In this document: positions 1 through 7,968 of the stretch, one piece after another
Position numbering within the stretch: the first letter of the stretch is position 1
Layout of the letters: the number at the start of each line of letters is the position of its first letter
NCBI GenBank assembly: GCA_934474025.1
Contig: CAKSMF010000010.1
Location: 1-51,652 of the forward strand
DNA length: 51,652 nucleotides
Origin: an uncultured Ruminococcus sp.
GTDB taxonomy: Bacteria; Bacillota; Clostridia; Oscillospirales; Ruminococcaceae
Direction of reading: 5' to 3'
Program-made: the position numbers and the translations under genes
Notes under the pieces: model-generated
The model's input: only the letters and a program-made list of their open reading frames with translations
What the model was told of the DNA's origin: nothing
The model's database searches: none

Positions 1-1173
1 AATAAGGATAGACTTAGCTGTTTTTCCTGCCGCCAATTTGTATGCCTTGTATTGTTTGAGTGCAAATGCACCCATTCGCCGTTGTTCGGCATCGGGTTCA
101 GCTTCAAAGACATCACCGTAATCAGCCATGACATCGGGATCATCGTGCTTTGTATGGTTTAGCCAGCACTCCACGATCTCAAATTCAAGGTCAATGCTGT
201 TTTTGAACTCCTCATCGTCCTCACGGCACTCCGAATTGTTGATCATGTCGATCAAAGTTTCAAAGTTCCATTCATCTTCGGGATACATAGCAAAGATCAG
301 GGCAATATACGCAGTATAGAGCAGTTTCTCCGCTTTCACCCAAAAATCATCGCCGGACGGCTGCTGAGAAGAAGTGTTCTTGATAAGCACTTCCACGAAT
401 TTCAGAATGTCCTTCTCACGGTTCTTCTTGCTGATATATGCGAACGGGTTATAATGCATCGACTTTGCAAAATCAATGGTATTGAATACCTTGATTTTGT
501 ACGGTTCATAGACAGGGATATATTTCCCCTTATCGTCCTTTTTGTACTTGCCGTCAGGTGTTTTCTGATATACTATTTTTCCGTCCTCACGTTTCGGGTG
601 GCCCCTCTCAAGCATCTTTCCGCACTCCACAAGCACCGTGCCTTTCGGGTCGGTCACTACATAGGAGGAGTGCATCTGCATCAGGTTCGGCTTTACGAAG
701 AAGCGTGTCTTACCTGAACCTGAGCCACCGATCACAAGAATGTTCTTGTTACGGGCAAATTTCGGTGCAGAGGGCTTGCCCATGGTCAGAGATTCCGTCT
801 TTGTGAGTATCACATTGTTTTCGGGGCAGGATAAGTCCATATACGGCTCAATATCCTTTTTACCGCCCCATACGGCAGAGCCGTACTCCTCACCCTGGCG
901 GAACTTCTTCCTGTTTTTCGACTTGACGTAGAGGACGAGCCTCATTACTCCCGCCAAACCCAAGCCGATAAGAAGATCAAACGGGTGTAAACTTGGAAAG
1001 ATTCTTGCAAATGCCACACCGAGATTACTCATGAAAGGCAGGAGCTTTTCCTGAAAGCCGCTGCCATCAGCGGTTCGGTACGCAAAGCCGATCAGGTTAC
1101 CCACATAAGAGAAAGCGACATAGGGAATAGTCTTGATGATCAGCTTTTTGAGTTTTCTCGTGTCGATCTGCAA
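1..1173 (-). CDS. VirD4/TraG-like type IV coupling protein (3' end off window)
   Basis: Membrane ATPase that links the relaxosome to a conjugation channel. The frame is open on the minus strand from the left edge. The N-terminus has two hydrophobic stretches (about residues 11-28 and 62-78), then a Walker A motif GGSGSGKT near residue 145 and the family's MQMHSSYVVTDPKGT block. I place the start at a TTG (1171-1173) giving M-QIDTRKLKKL, as in the CD1115-type VirD4 family; an AAAGGAAA ribosome site lies about 10 bases upstream, and an in-frame stop lies further upstream with no ATG between. It lies downstream of the PcfB gene, the usual order in Tn1549-like ICEs. The C-terminus, with Walker B, is outside the window. 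Identification is firm; the start is less so. Confidence 0.9.
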   Translation of the reverse strand, partial: MQIDTRKLKKLIIKTIPYVAFSYVGNLIGFAYRTADGSGFQEKLLPFMSNLGVAFARIFPSLHPFDLLIGLGLAGVMRLVLYVKSKNRKKFRQGEEYGSAVWGGKKDIEPYMDLSCPENNVILTKTESLTMGKPSAPKFARNKNILVIGGSGSGKTRFFVKPNLMQMHSSYVVTDPKGTVLVECGKMLERGHPKREDGKIVYQKTPDGKYKKDDKGKYIPVYEPYKIKVFNTIDFAKSMHYNPFAYISKKNREKDILKFVEVLIKNTSSQQPSGDDFWVKAEKLLYTAYIALIFAMYPEDEWNFETLIDMINNSECREDDEEFKNSIDLEFEIVECWLNHTKHDDPDVMADYGDVFEAEPDAEQRRMGAFALKQYKAYKLAAGKTAKSILI

Positions 1174-1276
1174 TTTGCAGACATTTCCTTTCTGTTGGTA
1201 TCGGCAAAAAAGACTGCCGTAAAAATATCATCGCCCCTTGCCCGTGGAACGGGTGCAGGCTGGAAGTGGTTATAGA

Positions 1277-1753
1277 TCACCGTCTGTTCTCCCTTGTTTT
1301 CTCTCTCTGTTTCTGTTTGCGAGGTTTGTTCCTGAATTTCTGAGCCTGCTGCTGCATCTGCTCACGAGTGAACTCACCACGCTTCTGCGATTTTCCCTGT
1401 CCCTTACCGACATACTCTGAAAATGCTTTCTTGAAATCCTCTGTCTTAGCAGCAGAAAAGAAAACATGATAGGTAGGCGGAGTGGTGTTTTTATCTCTTT
1501 TCAATGCAAAATCCACATCGTATTTTCTTGCGGTTTTCAGAAAATCTCCGATATTTCTGTCTGAAACCTCAATGCTGTCGAGCTTGGACGGCGACTTCGC
1601 CTGCAACTGCTTGTAGGTCATTCGCCCTTTTTTCTCTGCCTTGCCCGATATAAACTCCCGCAATGCCGATTTCAGCACATTAGCAGTCATTTTCTCCGCT
1701 TTAATCGAAATATCAATGGTTTTCTTCGCACCGTTCTCATAGTCCGAAGGCAT
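1277..1753 (-). CDS. PcfB (DUF3801) family conjugation protein
   Basis: 158 residues, the usual size for this family, which accompanies VirD4 coupling proteins in Gram-positive conjugative plasmids and ICEs. It begins with a basic amphipathic stretch (KKTIDISIKAEKMTANVLK) and ends in a very basic Gln/Arg/Lys tail (about residues 128-158), suggesting nucleic-acid or relaxosome contact. The start overlaps the stop of the upstream small gene by one base (TGATG) and has a GGTGG site, so the two are probably translationally coupled. The coupling-protein gene follows about 100 bases downstream. The family call is from recognition of sequence pattern and neighbours; its biochemical role in the relaxosome is known for the Enterococcus pCF10 homologue. 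Confidence 0.8.
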   Translation of the reverse strand: MPSDYENGAKKTIDISIKAEKMTANVLKSALREFISGKAEKKGRMTYKQLQAKSPSKLDSIEVSDRNIGDFLKTARKYDVDFALKRDKNTTPPTYHVFFSAAKTEDFKKAFSEYVGKGQGKSQKRGEFTREQMQQQAQKFRNKPRKQKQREKTRENRR

Positions 1754-2031
1754 CAGGCATCACCACCTTCGTCTGCGGTCGGCATCTCAAAAGTGGAAAA
1801 TGCTTCACTCTGGAGCCAACGGGTAATATCGCCCTGGACACTCATCACCTTATCGTAGTCGGACGAGTGATAAAGCAGATTCTCCCTGTTGGTCACATCA
1901 GTACCAACAATGCAGTAAGCATCTTCCGTATGCTCATCATCGACACCGACAGAACGCACCTCGACGCTGACCGCAATCAGGTTATCGTAGTTGATGAGAT
2001 CGCCCTCCGGTGTCAGAATAGACTTAGCCAT
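1753..2031 (-). CDS. small ICE-encoded hypothetical protein
   Basis: 92 residues from MAKSILTPEGDLINYDN. An earlier in-frame ATG would add ten residues, but the AAGGAAGGTG ribosome site sits directly before the ATG at 2031, so that start is preferred. No known domain, signal peptide or membrane segment is visible. It is an acidic soluble protein with a short beta-rich pattern (LIAVSVEVRSV, AYCIVGTD). It is tightly coupled to the PcfB gene, and ICEs of this type usually carry such a gene between replication and transfer genes. Function unknown. Confidence 0.7.
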   Translation of the reverse strand: MAKSILTPEGDLINYDNLIAVSVEVRSVGVDDEHTEDAYCIVGTDVTNRENLLYHSSDYDKVMSVQGDITRWLQSEAFSTFEMPTADEGGDA

Positions 2032-2071
2032 GATCTTCACCTTCCTTTCCAAAAAGCTCATTTGCCGTCTT

Positions 2072-2107
2072 TCAAGCAGCTACGTCCGGTTTCTTATTCG
2101 CACCCAT
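2072..2107 (-). CDS. possible 11-codon leader peptide
   Basis: ATG-initiated 11-residue reading frame (MGANKKPDVAA) lying between the replication gene and the next ICE gene. It has a very strong purine-rich ribosome site (GGGGGTGGTGG) just upstream. Such a site before so short a frame suggests either a coupling leader for the gene at 2031 or the relic of a longer gene. Reality as a translated peptide is uncertain. Confidence 0.3.
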   Translation of the reverse strand: MGANKKPDVAA

Positions 2108-2132
2108 AGCCACCACCCCCTCTCAGGAACGT

Positions 2133-3134
2133 TCAGTCATCATAAACGCCAAAATCTCTTTTGACAGCATACTCAGCCCACCGTCCCTCAGCATTTTCCT
2201 TGAACCGCTTGCCGTTGGCTTCGTTGAACAGAGTGCTGATAAGATAACTCTCATAGTTTCGCACATTGTCTGCACGCTTCATTTGCTCAATCGCATTTTC
2301 AAGGACGTTTATATCAACCTTTAGCATAGTGGACTTGACAACTTCTCTGGGAAAATCCTGTCCGCAGATACGCTCTGTTTTCTTTCTGGAGCATATCCGC
2401 CGAACGATCATCTGAATGATCTCCTCAGCTTCTTCCTCATCACCGAGCCACTCTACAAAGTATGGAAAGTCAATGTTGGTTTTCACTACTTCGGTATAGA
2501 TCTCTTTTTCGCTGATATATCCGTCGATCCGTCCGTCTGCCTGTCTTTCAACAGCTTTTTCGCTGTCGGAGTGGGATTGATCGATAGATACTTGATCACT
2601 CCGTATTTGATTATTATTTATTATCTTCTTAGTATTTATTTGCCCCTGATTTTCTACCGCTTGTTTTTCTATGGGTAGAATTTCAAGGGGTAGATTTTCT
2701 ATGCCTTGTTTTTCTGCCCCTTGCGGTGCTTTTTTTACGGAGCTTACTTTGGCATATGTATCATCATCGTCCCGGTCAGCATCAGGCGTATCTTTTTCGG
2801 AATACTCATAGAAGTCATAGACATACTCGATCCGACCGCTGTTCGTTTCATTCGGCATCAGCTTAGTCACATTGAGATACCCCCATTGCTTCAGTTCGTC
2901 CAATGCTGCCTTGATTGCTGTTTCTTTCTCTTTGCAGATCGCAGTCAGACCTGAGATAGAGTAATCCCAATTCTCCGGCAAGGAAAGAACTTTACTCAGA
3001 AGTCCGATCGCTTTCAGACTGAGGTTCGTTGACCGCAGATGATAGTTGCTCATTACGGTATAGTTTGCATTTTTATTGACACGGCACACCGATGACGGTG
3101 TTGTTTTGACCTTTTTTGTTTTCTTAGCAGACAT
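2133..3134 (-). CDS. DUF6017-type replication initiator / replisome organizer of ICE
   Basis: 333 residues. The N-terminal third (about residues 28-100) is a winged-helix domain (YHLRSTNLSLKAIGLLSKVL) of the kind found in RepA-N and phage replisome-organizer proteins. A low-complexity acidic and Gln/Asn-rich linker (about 115-205) follows, then a C-terminal domain (about 225-330) ending in the family pattern NYESYLISTLFNEANGK, matching DUF6017. Start chosen at MSAKKTKK because the GGAGG site is nine bases upstream; the alternative ATG two codons earlier is only three bases from it. It opens the leftward ICE operon. Likely role is autonomous or conjugative replication of the excised element (inference). 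Confidence 0.75.
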   Translation of the reverse strand: MSAKKTKKVKTTPSSVCRVNKNANYTVMSNYHLRSTNLSLKAIGLLSKVLSLPENWDYSISGLTAICKEKETAIKAALDELKQWGYLNVTKLMPNETNSGRIEYVYDFYEYSEKDTPDADRDDDDTYAKVSSVKKAPQGAEKQGIENLPLEILPIEKQAVENQGQINTKKIINNNQIRSDQVSIDQSHSDSEKAVERQADGRIDGYISEKEIYTEVVKTNIDFPYFVEWLGDEEEAEEIIQMIVRRICSRKKTERICGQDFPREVVKSTMLKVDINVLENAIEQMKRADNVRNYESYLISTLFNEANGKRFKENAEGRWAEYAVKRDFGVYDD

Positions 3135-3158
3135 ATCCATTCACCTCCTGTTTTCAGC

Positions 3159-3413
3159 TCAAGCGAGCTTCATTTGCGTGATCCTGAGCTTATTGACCAT
3201 ATAGGTCTTACCGCTGTATCGGAGATAGCCTGCATCGTAAAGTTCGTTCAGAGCGTTCCTGATAGTTCTCAGAGAATCATTCTCAAAGAACGGACAAAGC
3301 TCCTCTGCGGTATGATAGTCTGTATCGGGAAAATTGAGCATTCTCAGCAGAATAGCTGTTGCTTCGCAGGACAGCTTGTCATCGCTGATCGTGATGATTT
3401 GGCGTTCAGACAT
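3159..3413 (-). CDS. small winged-helix-like ICE protein
   Basis: 84 residues beginning MSERQIITISDDKL. The start at 3413 has an AGGAGG site seven bases upstream; an earlier in-frame ATG lacks one. The pattern LSCEATAILLRMLNF then DSLRTIRNALNELYDAGYLRY is a helix-turn-helix with wing, resembling the N-terminal domain of the replication protein next door. It is the first gene of the leftward operon, so it may be a copy-number or operon regulator (inference). Confidence 0.6.
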   Translation of the reverse strand: MSERQIITISDDKLSCEATAILLRMLNFPDTDYHTAEELCPFFENDSLRTIRNALNELYDAGYLRYSGKTYMVNKLRITQMKLA

Positions 3414-3907
3414 AAAAAACCTCCTATTTTTCATTACGCATAACTAAAACAGCAGACGTGATATTCGATTTTCAGGCATAAAAATAGCGGACAACGCTCC
3501 GATTATATGGAACATCGTCCGCCAAATGATTGCTTTTTTGATTGAATTTTAGAGGTCAAAAGCACAGATCCGCTTTATCTGTAACAATAGATTATCATTT
3601 TCTTGTGTGGCAAATACACGAGACATTTCCTATCCTTTGTGCCAATTTCTTCTACAAAAATCGGCATTTTTCGCAGGGAACTAAATTTATTTCGTGTGTC
3701 TACCGTAGGTCTACCAAGTCAAGTTATCGGCTTTTGTCTACCACAAATCTACCGAAAGTCTACCAAAAAACATGGTTTTTTATGATTCTTGAAAGCTGCT
3801 GTAATTCGGTGTTTTTCAATTTTTGATACTCAAAAAGCTCGAAAAATCGGGCACAAAAGGGAACAAAAGACCACAAAAGAAATTAAAACACTTCACCGAT
3901 TTAAAAA
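3414..3907. other. non-coding ICE terminus
   Basis: About 490 bases between the first ICE gene and the tRNA fragment, with no convincing gene on either strand; the short frames here lack ribosome sites. It holds an imperfect hairpin with 6-bp GCGGAC/GTCCGC arms (3487-3492 and 3517-3522) and the TCTACC repeat cluster at 3698-3764. It is probably the recombinase-binding arm of the ICE end, or its origin, plus the operon promoter. Confidence 0.6.
3698..3764 (+). repeat. five TCTACC direct repeats at 11-bp phasing
   Basis: GTCTACC occurs at 3698, 3709, 3736 and 3758, and ATCTACC at 3747. Spacings are 11, 27, 11 and 11 bases, i.e. about one helical turn between neighbours. They lie about 145 bases inside the putative attachment core. 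Arm-type sites of a tyrosine recombinase/Xis, or replication iterons for the nearby initiator, would both look like this. Confidence 0.75.
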
Positions 3908-3959
3908 CTTAAAATCCCTCGGAGTAAAATCCGTACCGGTTCAAGTCCGGTCAGCGGCA
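3908..3959 (+). other. attachment site: 3' half of tRNA-Leu(UAA)
   Basis: The segment folds as the 3' half of a leucine tRNA: anticodon loop CTTAAAA (anticodon TAA, 3910-3912), 3' anticodon-stem strand TCCCT, a long variable arm with CGGA/TCCG stem, T-arm ACCGG-TTCAAGT-CCGGT, 3' acceptor CAGCGGC and discriminator A (3959). The 5' half is absent: the bases before the loop are A-rich and cannot pair with TCCCT. This is what remains at the far end after an element integrates into a tRNA gene and restores the intact copy at its other end, which would lie left of the window. Confidence 0.85.
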
Positions 3960-3973
3960 CTATAAAACAATAT

Positions 3974-4009
3974 AAAATCGAACTTTTATAAGTTCGATTT
4001 TATTTTTTT
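3974..4009 (+). terminator. terminator of the original tRNA-Leu gene
   Basis: 12-bp stem AAAATCGAACTT / AAGTTCGATTTT around a TTAT loop, followed by a T run to 4009. It lies 15 bases after the tRNA acceptor end on the same strand, so it is the native tRNA terminator and marks where chromosomal sequence resumes. Confidence 0.85.
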
Positions 4010-4153
4010 GTCAACTTTTATTTTCATTAATCAATAATGATTCCGCATACAAATAAAAAAACATTTTATCTTATATTCTGCATACCATTCTGTTTCAGAA
4101 TTTTTCAGTTTTGCTTACCAGATAATTTATTAACTAAGTCTACTAAACGTAGG

Positions 4154-4182
4154 TTGATGTTTTAGATTTTTCATGTTAAAAT
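4154..4182 (+). promoter_or_regulatory. sigma-A-type promoter of HTH-desulfoferrodoxin gene
   Basis: TTGATG (4154-4159), 17-base spacer, TAAAAT (4177-4182), 31 bases before the ATG. Just upstream at about 4142-4152 is a short palindrome, CTAC-TAAAC-GTAG, a possible operator for the gene's own HTH protein. Confidence 0.6.
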
Positions 4183-4213
4183 AAGTCTATCTTAAAGAAA
4201 GGAGCTGTTTTAA

Positions 4214-4798
4214 ATGAATTCTTATATAACGGCATCAACCATAAAAACTCTTCGTGAAAAAGAAAAACTTACTCAAACCGAACTCGCAGAAAAACTTTCA
4301 GTAAGTGACAAAACAATTTCCAAATGGGAGACAGGACGTGGACTTCCTGATATTTCACTTCTTGAACCGCTTGCTTCTTCACTTGGCATATCAATTATTG
4401 AACTGTTTTCAGGTGAACATATCATTAATCAAAATCGTTCAGCAAACATACTTCGTTCATGTTTTTATGTATGTCCCGTATGCGGAAATATAGTTCATTC
4501 AACCGGAAAAAGCGTTGTCAGTTGTTGTGGAATAACACTCCCTTCCCTCGAAAGTGAAACTCCAGATGAAAAACACAGAATTAAAATACTTCCGATAGAA
4601 GATGAATATTTTGTACAAATTAATCATGAAATGACAAAACAACACTATATTTCATTTATTGCATATGTTACCTCTGACAGAACTGAAATTATAAAACTTT
4701 ATCCGGAAGGAAATTCTGAAACAAGATTCAAATCCCGTGGATCAGGAATAATTTACTACTACTGCAATAAAGATGGATTATTCAGTATTAAAATTTAA
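4214..4798 (+). CDS. XRE-family HTH regulator fused to a desulfoferrodoxin (superoxide-reductase-like) domain
   Basis: 194 residues. Residues 7-61 are an XRE helix-turn-helix (LTQTELAEKLSVSDKTISKWE). Residues 84-106 match a desulforedoxin FeCys4 centre: C87-x2-C90-G-N ... C104-C105-G. Residues 118-192 match the superoxide-reductase fold: the E-K-H motif (E119, K120, H121), H138 and H144 in the HxMxxxHYI pattern, and C184 in YCN. The final canonical His ligand (CNxHGL) is replaced by Asp187, so four of five active-site ligands remain. I infer a DNA-binding sensor of superoxide, iron or redox state rather than an enzyme. Similar fusions exist in clostridia, usually annotated only as HTH proteins. 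It has its own promoter, a GAAAGGAGC ribosome site and a terminator, so it is monocistronic; its target may be itself. Confidence 0.85.
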   Translation: MNSYITASTIKTLREKEKLTQTELAEKLSVSDKTISKWETGRGLPDISLLEPLASSLGISIIELFSGEHIINQNRSANILRSCFYVCPVCGNIVHSTGKSVVSCCGITLPSLESETPDEKHRIKILPIEDEYFVQINHEMTKQHYISFIAYVTSDRTEIIKLYPEGNSETRFKSRGSGIIYYYCNKDGLFSIKI

Positions 4799-4840
4799 TT
4801 CAAAAATATTTTTCCTGATAGATACAAATAATTAATAACT

Positions 4841-4880
4841 TCCCTATGAAATGCAATTTTTATATTTCATAGGGATTATT
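4841..4880. terminator. bidirectional terminator
   Basis: 12-bp stem TCCCTATGAAAT (4841-4852) / ATTTCATAGGGA (4864-4875), followed by a T-rich stretch. It ends the HTH-desulfoferrodoxin gene and could also serve the convergent PAP2 gene. Confidence 0.75.
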
Positions 4881-4941
4881 TCGTTACTATCTGCAAACTA
4901 AAAATTAAAATTCTATTATTTATTGTGTTTAAAATTATGTA

Positions 4942-5502
4942 TTATTGTTTATTTTCTTTCTGTACGGATAAATTCTTATGTGAAAACGCCTCAAAAACCT
5001 TGCATACAACAAAGCCAAGTACAATTCCAAGTAATGCACCGGATAACACATCTGTCGGAAAATGCACATACAGATACAATCTTGAGAATGCAATCATAAC
5101 AGCAAGAATATAAGCTACAATACCTATCTTTTTATTAAAATGCATAATTATTGTAGCTGCAATAAAAGAAGATAATGTATGTCCCGACGGAAAAGAATAA
5201 TCCTGCGGAACTGAAATCAACATTTTTATAGTTTTGTTAATCCAACAGGGACGGTCTCTTGCAACTAAATTTTTCAACAGAACATTTCCAATAAGTACAC
5301 CTGTACATAAACCTGTTCCCACCATTAACCCTGCTCGCCGTGATTTTTGAAATATAATCATAATAATTGCCGATGCTATCCATATTGCCCCACCATTACC
5401 AAGAAGTGTAATTTTGGGCATAATAAAATCAAGAAATGAACAAGAAAGATGTTCGTGAATCCAATTTAATATATTAAAATCAATTTTTGTTATTCCATTC
5501 AT
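4942..5502 (-). CDS. PAP2-family membrane phosphatase
   Basis: 186-residue integral membrane protein with about five to six hydrophobic segments and the full PAP2 signature: KNLVARDRP (K-x6-RP, about residues 76-84), PSGH (about 106-109) and SRLYLYVHFPTD (S-R-x5-H-x3-D, about 140-151). The family dephosphorylates phosphatidate, lysophosphatidate or undecaprenyl diphosphate at the membrane. It is the last gene of a leftward cluster with a phospholipase-C-like protein and a GT4 glycosyltransferase, which favours making diacylglycerol for glycolipid synthesis, but undecaprenyl-diphosphate recycling cannot be excluded. AAGGAGAAAC ribosome site before the ATG. Confidence 0.9.
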   Translation of the reverse strand: MNGITKIDFNILNWIHEHLSCSFLDFIMPKITLLGNGGAIWIASAIIMIIFQKSRRAGLMVGTGLCTGVLIGNVLLKNLVARDRPCWINKTIKMLISVPQDYSFPSGHTLSSFIAATIIMHFNKKIGIVAYILAVMIAFSRLYLYVHFPTDVLSGALLGIVLGFVVCKVFEAFSHKNLSVQKENKQ

Positions 5503-5522
5503 TAGAAGTTTCTCCTTATATT

Positions 5523-6065
5523 TTATGAAGCCAGATTTATTTTTTGAATAATATCAGGAATATATTCCACGCATAAAGCTTTTTGACATATAATTATACA
5601 CGCTTGTATAGCAAAATATAAATCCGTATAAAAATCATATTTTTTACTGTGATGATAGTCATTCAAAATAGATGTTAAATTTCGGTATTTTTCCATGTTT
5701 TTGCATTCATCTTTAAGCATATTATATTTTTCGATTGCAAAATAATTTAATTCTTTTTCATAAATAATGTGTTCACGAATATTTCCTATTCCGTTTCCTG
5801 AATGAACAGAACAGCAAAAATCACTCAAATAATGTGCCATTTTACCATAAGTCACCCATGCCATGAGAGAATTTTTTCCTGATATTTTTTTCATTTTTCT
5901 CATTACGTATTTATTGGATTTTGAATAAAAATGCTGATGAATAAACTGCATTGGCGACAAATCCGGAAGCAGTGAACCAATACAAAACGCACTTTGTTCT
6001 AAAAATGTAAGTCCGGCATATTCAGATGCAATCTTTGCAATAATAAGATGTGTCTGTAATTTCAT
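5523..6065 (-). CDS. zinc-dependent phospholipase C-like protein
   Basis: 180 residues from MKLQTHLIIAKIASEY. This ATG has an AGAGGAAAC site; an upstream in-frame ATG lies deeper inside the glycosyltransferase gene. The pattern H5-LIIAKIA ... FCIGSLLPDLSP ... FIHQHFYSK ... GKMAHYLSDFCCSVH matches the PF00882 zinc phospholipase C fold, with conserved His and Asp residues for metal binding. There is no clear signal peptide, so it is probably cytoplasmic or membrane-associated. Its start overlaps the 3' end of the glycosyltransferase gene by 44 bases. With PAP2 and GT4 it forms a lipid-handling cluster; its substrate is unknown. Confidence 0.75.
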   Translation of the reverse strand: MKLQTHLIIAKIASEYAGLTFLEQSAFCIGSLLPDLSPMQFIHQHFYSKSNKYVMRKMKKISGKNSLMAWVTYGKMAHYLSDFCCSVHSGNGIGNIREHIIYEKELNYFAIEKYNMLKDECKNMEKYRNLTSILNDYHHSKKYDFYTDLYFAIQACIIICQKALCVEYIPDIIQKINLAS

Positions 6066-7218
6066 AATGTTTCCTCTTTTCCAATACACTTTTGTAAACA
6101 GATTCTATATTCTTAGCGAATTCTTCAGCAGAATATTTTTGAGCTGTTTTTACTGAATTTTCAGATAATTTTATGTATAATTCATTATGTTCCAATATTG
6201 TTTTTACCAGTTGTGAAAACTCATCAAAATTTGTATACTGTTCGCCATTTTCTCCGTTTGTTATAACGTTGTCAAGGCAACTGTCTTTTCGGCAAACAGC
6301 CGGTAAACCGCTTGCAAGTGCTTCTATATATGTAAGTCCTTGAGTTTCGCTCTGTGATGCACTTAAAAATATATCTCCTAACTTGTAATATAAAGCGATT
6401 TCATCTGGACTTACTGCACCTGTAAATATAATTTTATCAGCCAATTTTTCACTTTTGGCAATCTCTTTCAAAGCATCGAGATATGGACCATCTCCAACTA
6501 TAACAAGAACAGTATTATTCATGTTAAGCTGGCTGAAATATCTGATAATTTCTTCAATATTCTTTTCTTTTGCTGTTCTGCCTACTGTTATAAGAACTTT
6601 GTCATTTAACGGAATACCGAGTTTACCTTTAAGTTGATTTATTGTTTCCTGAGGAATGTTTTCAGAAAACTTTTTCAGACAAAGACCAGTCGGAATTACT
6701 TTTATTTGCTGTTCAACTCCATAATCCATAAGCATTTTTTCTATTTTACAGCTTGGTGCAATAACAGCGTCTGTATGACTAAGGATTCTTTTTGTCATCA
6801 TGATAACAGCTTTTCTTTCCAAAACTATACTCGGTGAAAAATAGTGAGTATAGTTTTCATAAACCGTATGATAAGTATGAACAATCGGACAACCAACTTC
6901 TGCTGAAATCTTCTTTGCCATAATAAATGATGTAAATTCCGACTGCGAATGTATTATATCCGGTTTCCACTCTATAAGTTTTTGCAAATTTCCATGACTT
7001 ATACGCAATGCCATTCTTGCTCCATTATAAATTTTATTCATACCTACAGAACCTATTCTGTATACATTATCATTATCTACGCAATGTATATTTTCAGACG
7101 GACAAAGTATTTTCACATCATGTCCAAGTCGACGGAGTTCTGATTCAAGATTAATAATTGAGGTAACAACACCGTTTATTGTAGGTTTATAACAATCAGT
7201 TGTAATAAGTATTTTCAT
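6022..7218 (-). CDS. GT4 glycosyltransferase, diacylglycerol glucosyltransferase type
   Basis: 398 residues with the GT-B architecture of family GT4. The N-terminal fold begins MKILITTDCYKPTINGVVTS, typical of 1,2-diacylglycerol 3-glucosyltransferases. It contains HSQSEFTSFIMAK and HTYHTVYENYTHY, then the nucleotide-sugar domain with GRTAKEKNIEE, VIVGDGPYLDAL, and E-x7-E (SETQGLTYIEALASGLP, about residues 290-306). The last approximately 20 residues overlap the next gene. Expected role is transfer of glucose to diacylglycerol at the inner membrane face, giving glycolipid and perhaps a lipoteichoic-acid anchor. PAP2 next door could supply the acceptor. The acceptor is inferred from family resemblance. 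Confidence 0.85.
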   Translation of the reverse strand: MKILITTDCYKPTINGVVTSIINLESELRRLGHDVKILCPSENIHCVDNDNVYRIGSVGMNKIYNGARMALRISHGNLQKLIEWKPDIIHSQSEFTSFIMAKKISAEVGCPIVHTYHTVYENYTHYFSPSIVLERKAVIMMTKRILSHTDAVIAPSCKIEKMLMDYGVEQQIKVIPTGLCLKKFSENIPQETINQLKGKLGIPLNDKVLITVGRTAKEKNIEEIIRYFSQLNMNNTVLVIVGDGPYLDALKEIAKSEKLADKIIFTGAVSPDEIALYYKLGDIFLSASQSETQGLTYIEALASGLPAVCRKDSCLDNVITNGENGEQYTNFDEFSQLVKTILEHNELYIKLSENSVKTAQKYSAEEFAKNIESVYKSVLEKRKHYEITDTSYYCKDCI

Positions 7219-7220
7219 TT

Positions 7221-7968
7221 TTAAAACTCCTTTCTTTCAAATTTCATTCCTGCTCCGGAAAGAAACATAAGTGAAAAACCAAGAAGAACTGCAATACCTA
7301 AAATTAATCTAAATATCGGTATACTGTGTCCGATAATCATTTTGTATAATGCAAGGTAACTTGTAAAAATTGAACTGCTTATTCTTGAAAAAATAAGTCC
7401 TAAAAGAATAAATTCGCCGTAAGCTAAAATTCCTGTTCCAAAAGCAGATACTCCGTTTTTGCATAATACAGATATGAATCCTGCAAATGAAACAAATGCT
7501 ATTATAGGAATAACTGTTATACATACGGAAAGTAGAACCGCAAGTATATTTATCGAAGCAAAACCTGAAAAAATCAGACTAAATATTAATGCTATTATAA
7601 CATTTTCAGTTGTTAAAAGCAATGCATAAACTATTATTGCAGTAAGCTTACCAAATAGTATTTCTGTACGGTTTATGTACAGCTTATATGACGTGTTAAT
7701 AAATTTTTCAGTTCTTTTTTTTACATTCACTTGAAATAATATCTGATGTAAGAGTAAACGCCACAAAAGGAATAATCAGATAACAACACAATGAAAGAAT
7801 TGCATAGGGATAATTTGACATTGAAAATGAAATTATGCTATTGGGAATATTTCCGATTAATGCTCCGAACACTGTAATACAAACTGTTAAAATCGGTAAA
7901 ATACGATATTTTTTTCTTCGGAATATCTTATCAAGTTCATTTTTTATGCAAGCACTGAATATATTCAT
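7221..7968 (-). pseudogene. ABC-2-type permease, frameshifted in an A8 tract
   Basis: The N-terminal part (7968 to about 7708) and the C-terminal part (about 7766 to 7221) are one permease of about 248 residues in two frames. The break is at a run of eight A on the coding strand (7715-7722): frame one ends SSECKKKN-stop, and removing one A gives SECKKRTEKF, continuing into six hydrophobic segments. The start overlaps the ATPase stop (TAATG), so the two form an ABC transporter operon. The family is the bacitracin/lantibiotic-immunity type of ABC-2 exporter (inference from size and partner). It could be genuine decay, slipped-strand phase variation or a sequencing error; the translation on both sides is otherwise well kept. 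Confidence 0.8.

Noticed and set aside
128..931. Plus-strand reading frames of 60-87 codons across the left edge.
   Set aside because: They overlap a well-supported VirD4 frame on the other strand and lack ribosome sites and recognisable protein patterns.
3698..3764. CRISPR-like array.
   Set aside because: Repeats are only 6-7 bases and spacers 4-20 bases; this is protein-binding-site geometry.
3542..3826. A 94-codon plus-strand frame near the ICE end.
   Set aside because: No ribosome site, odd composition, and it overlies the repeat array.
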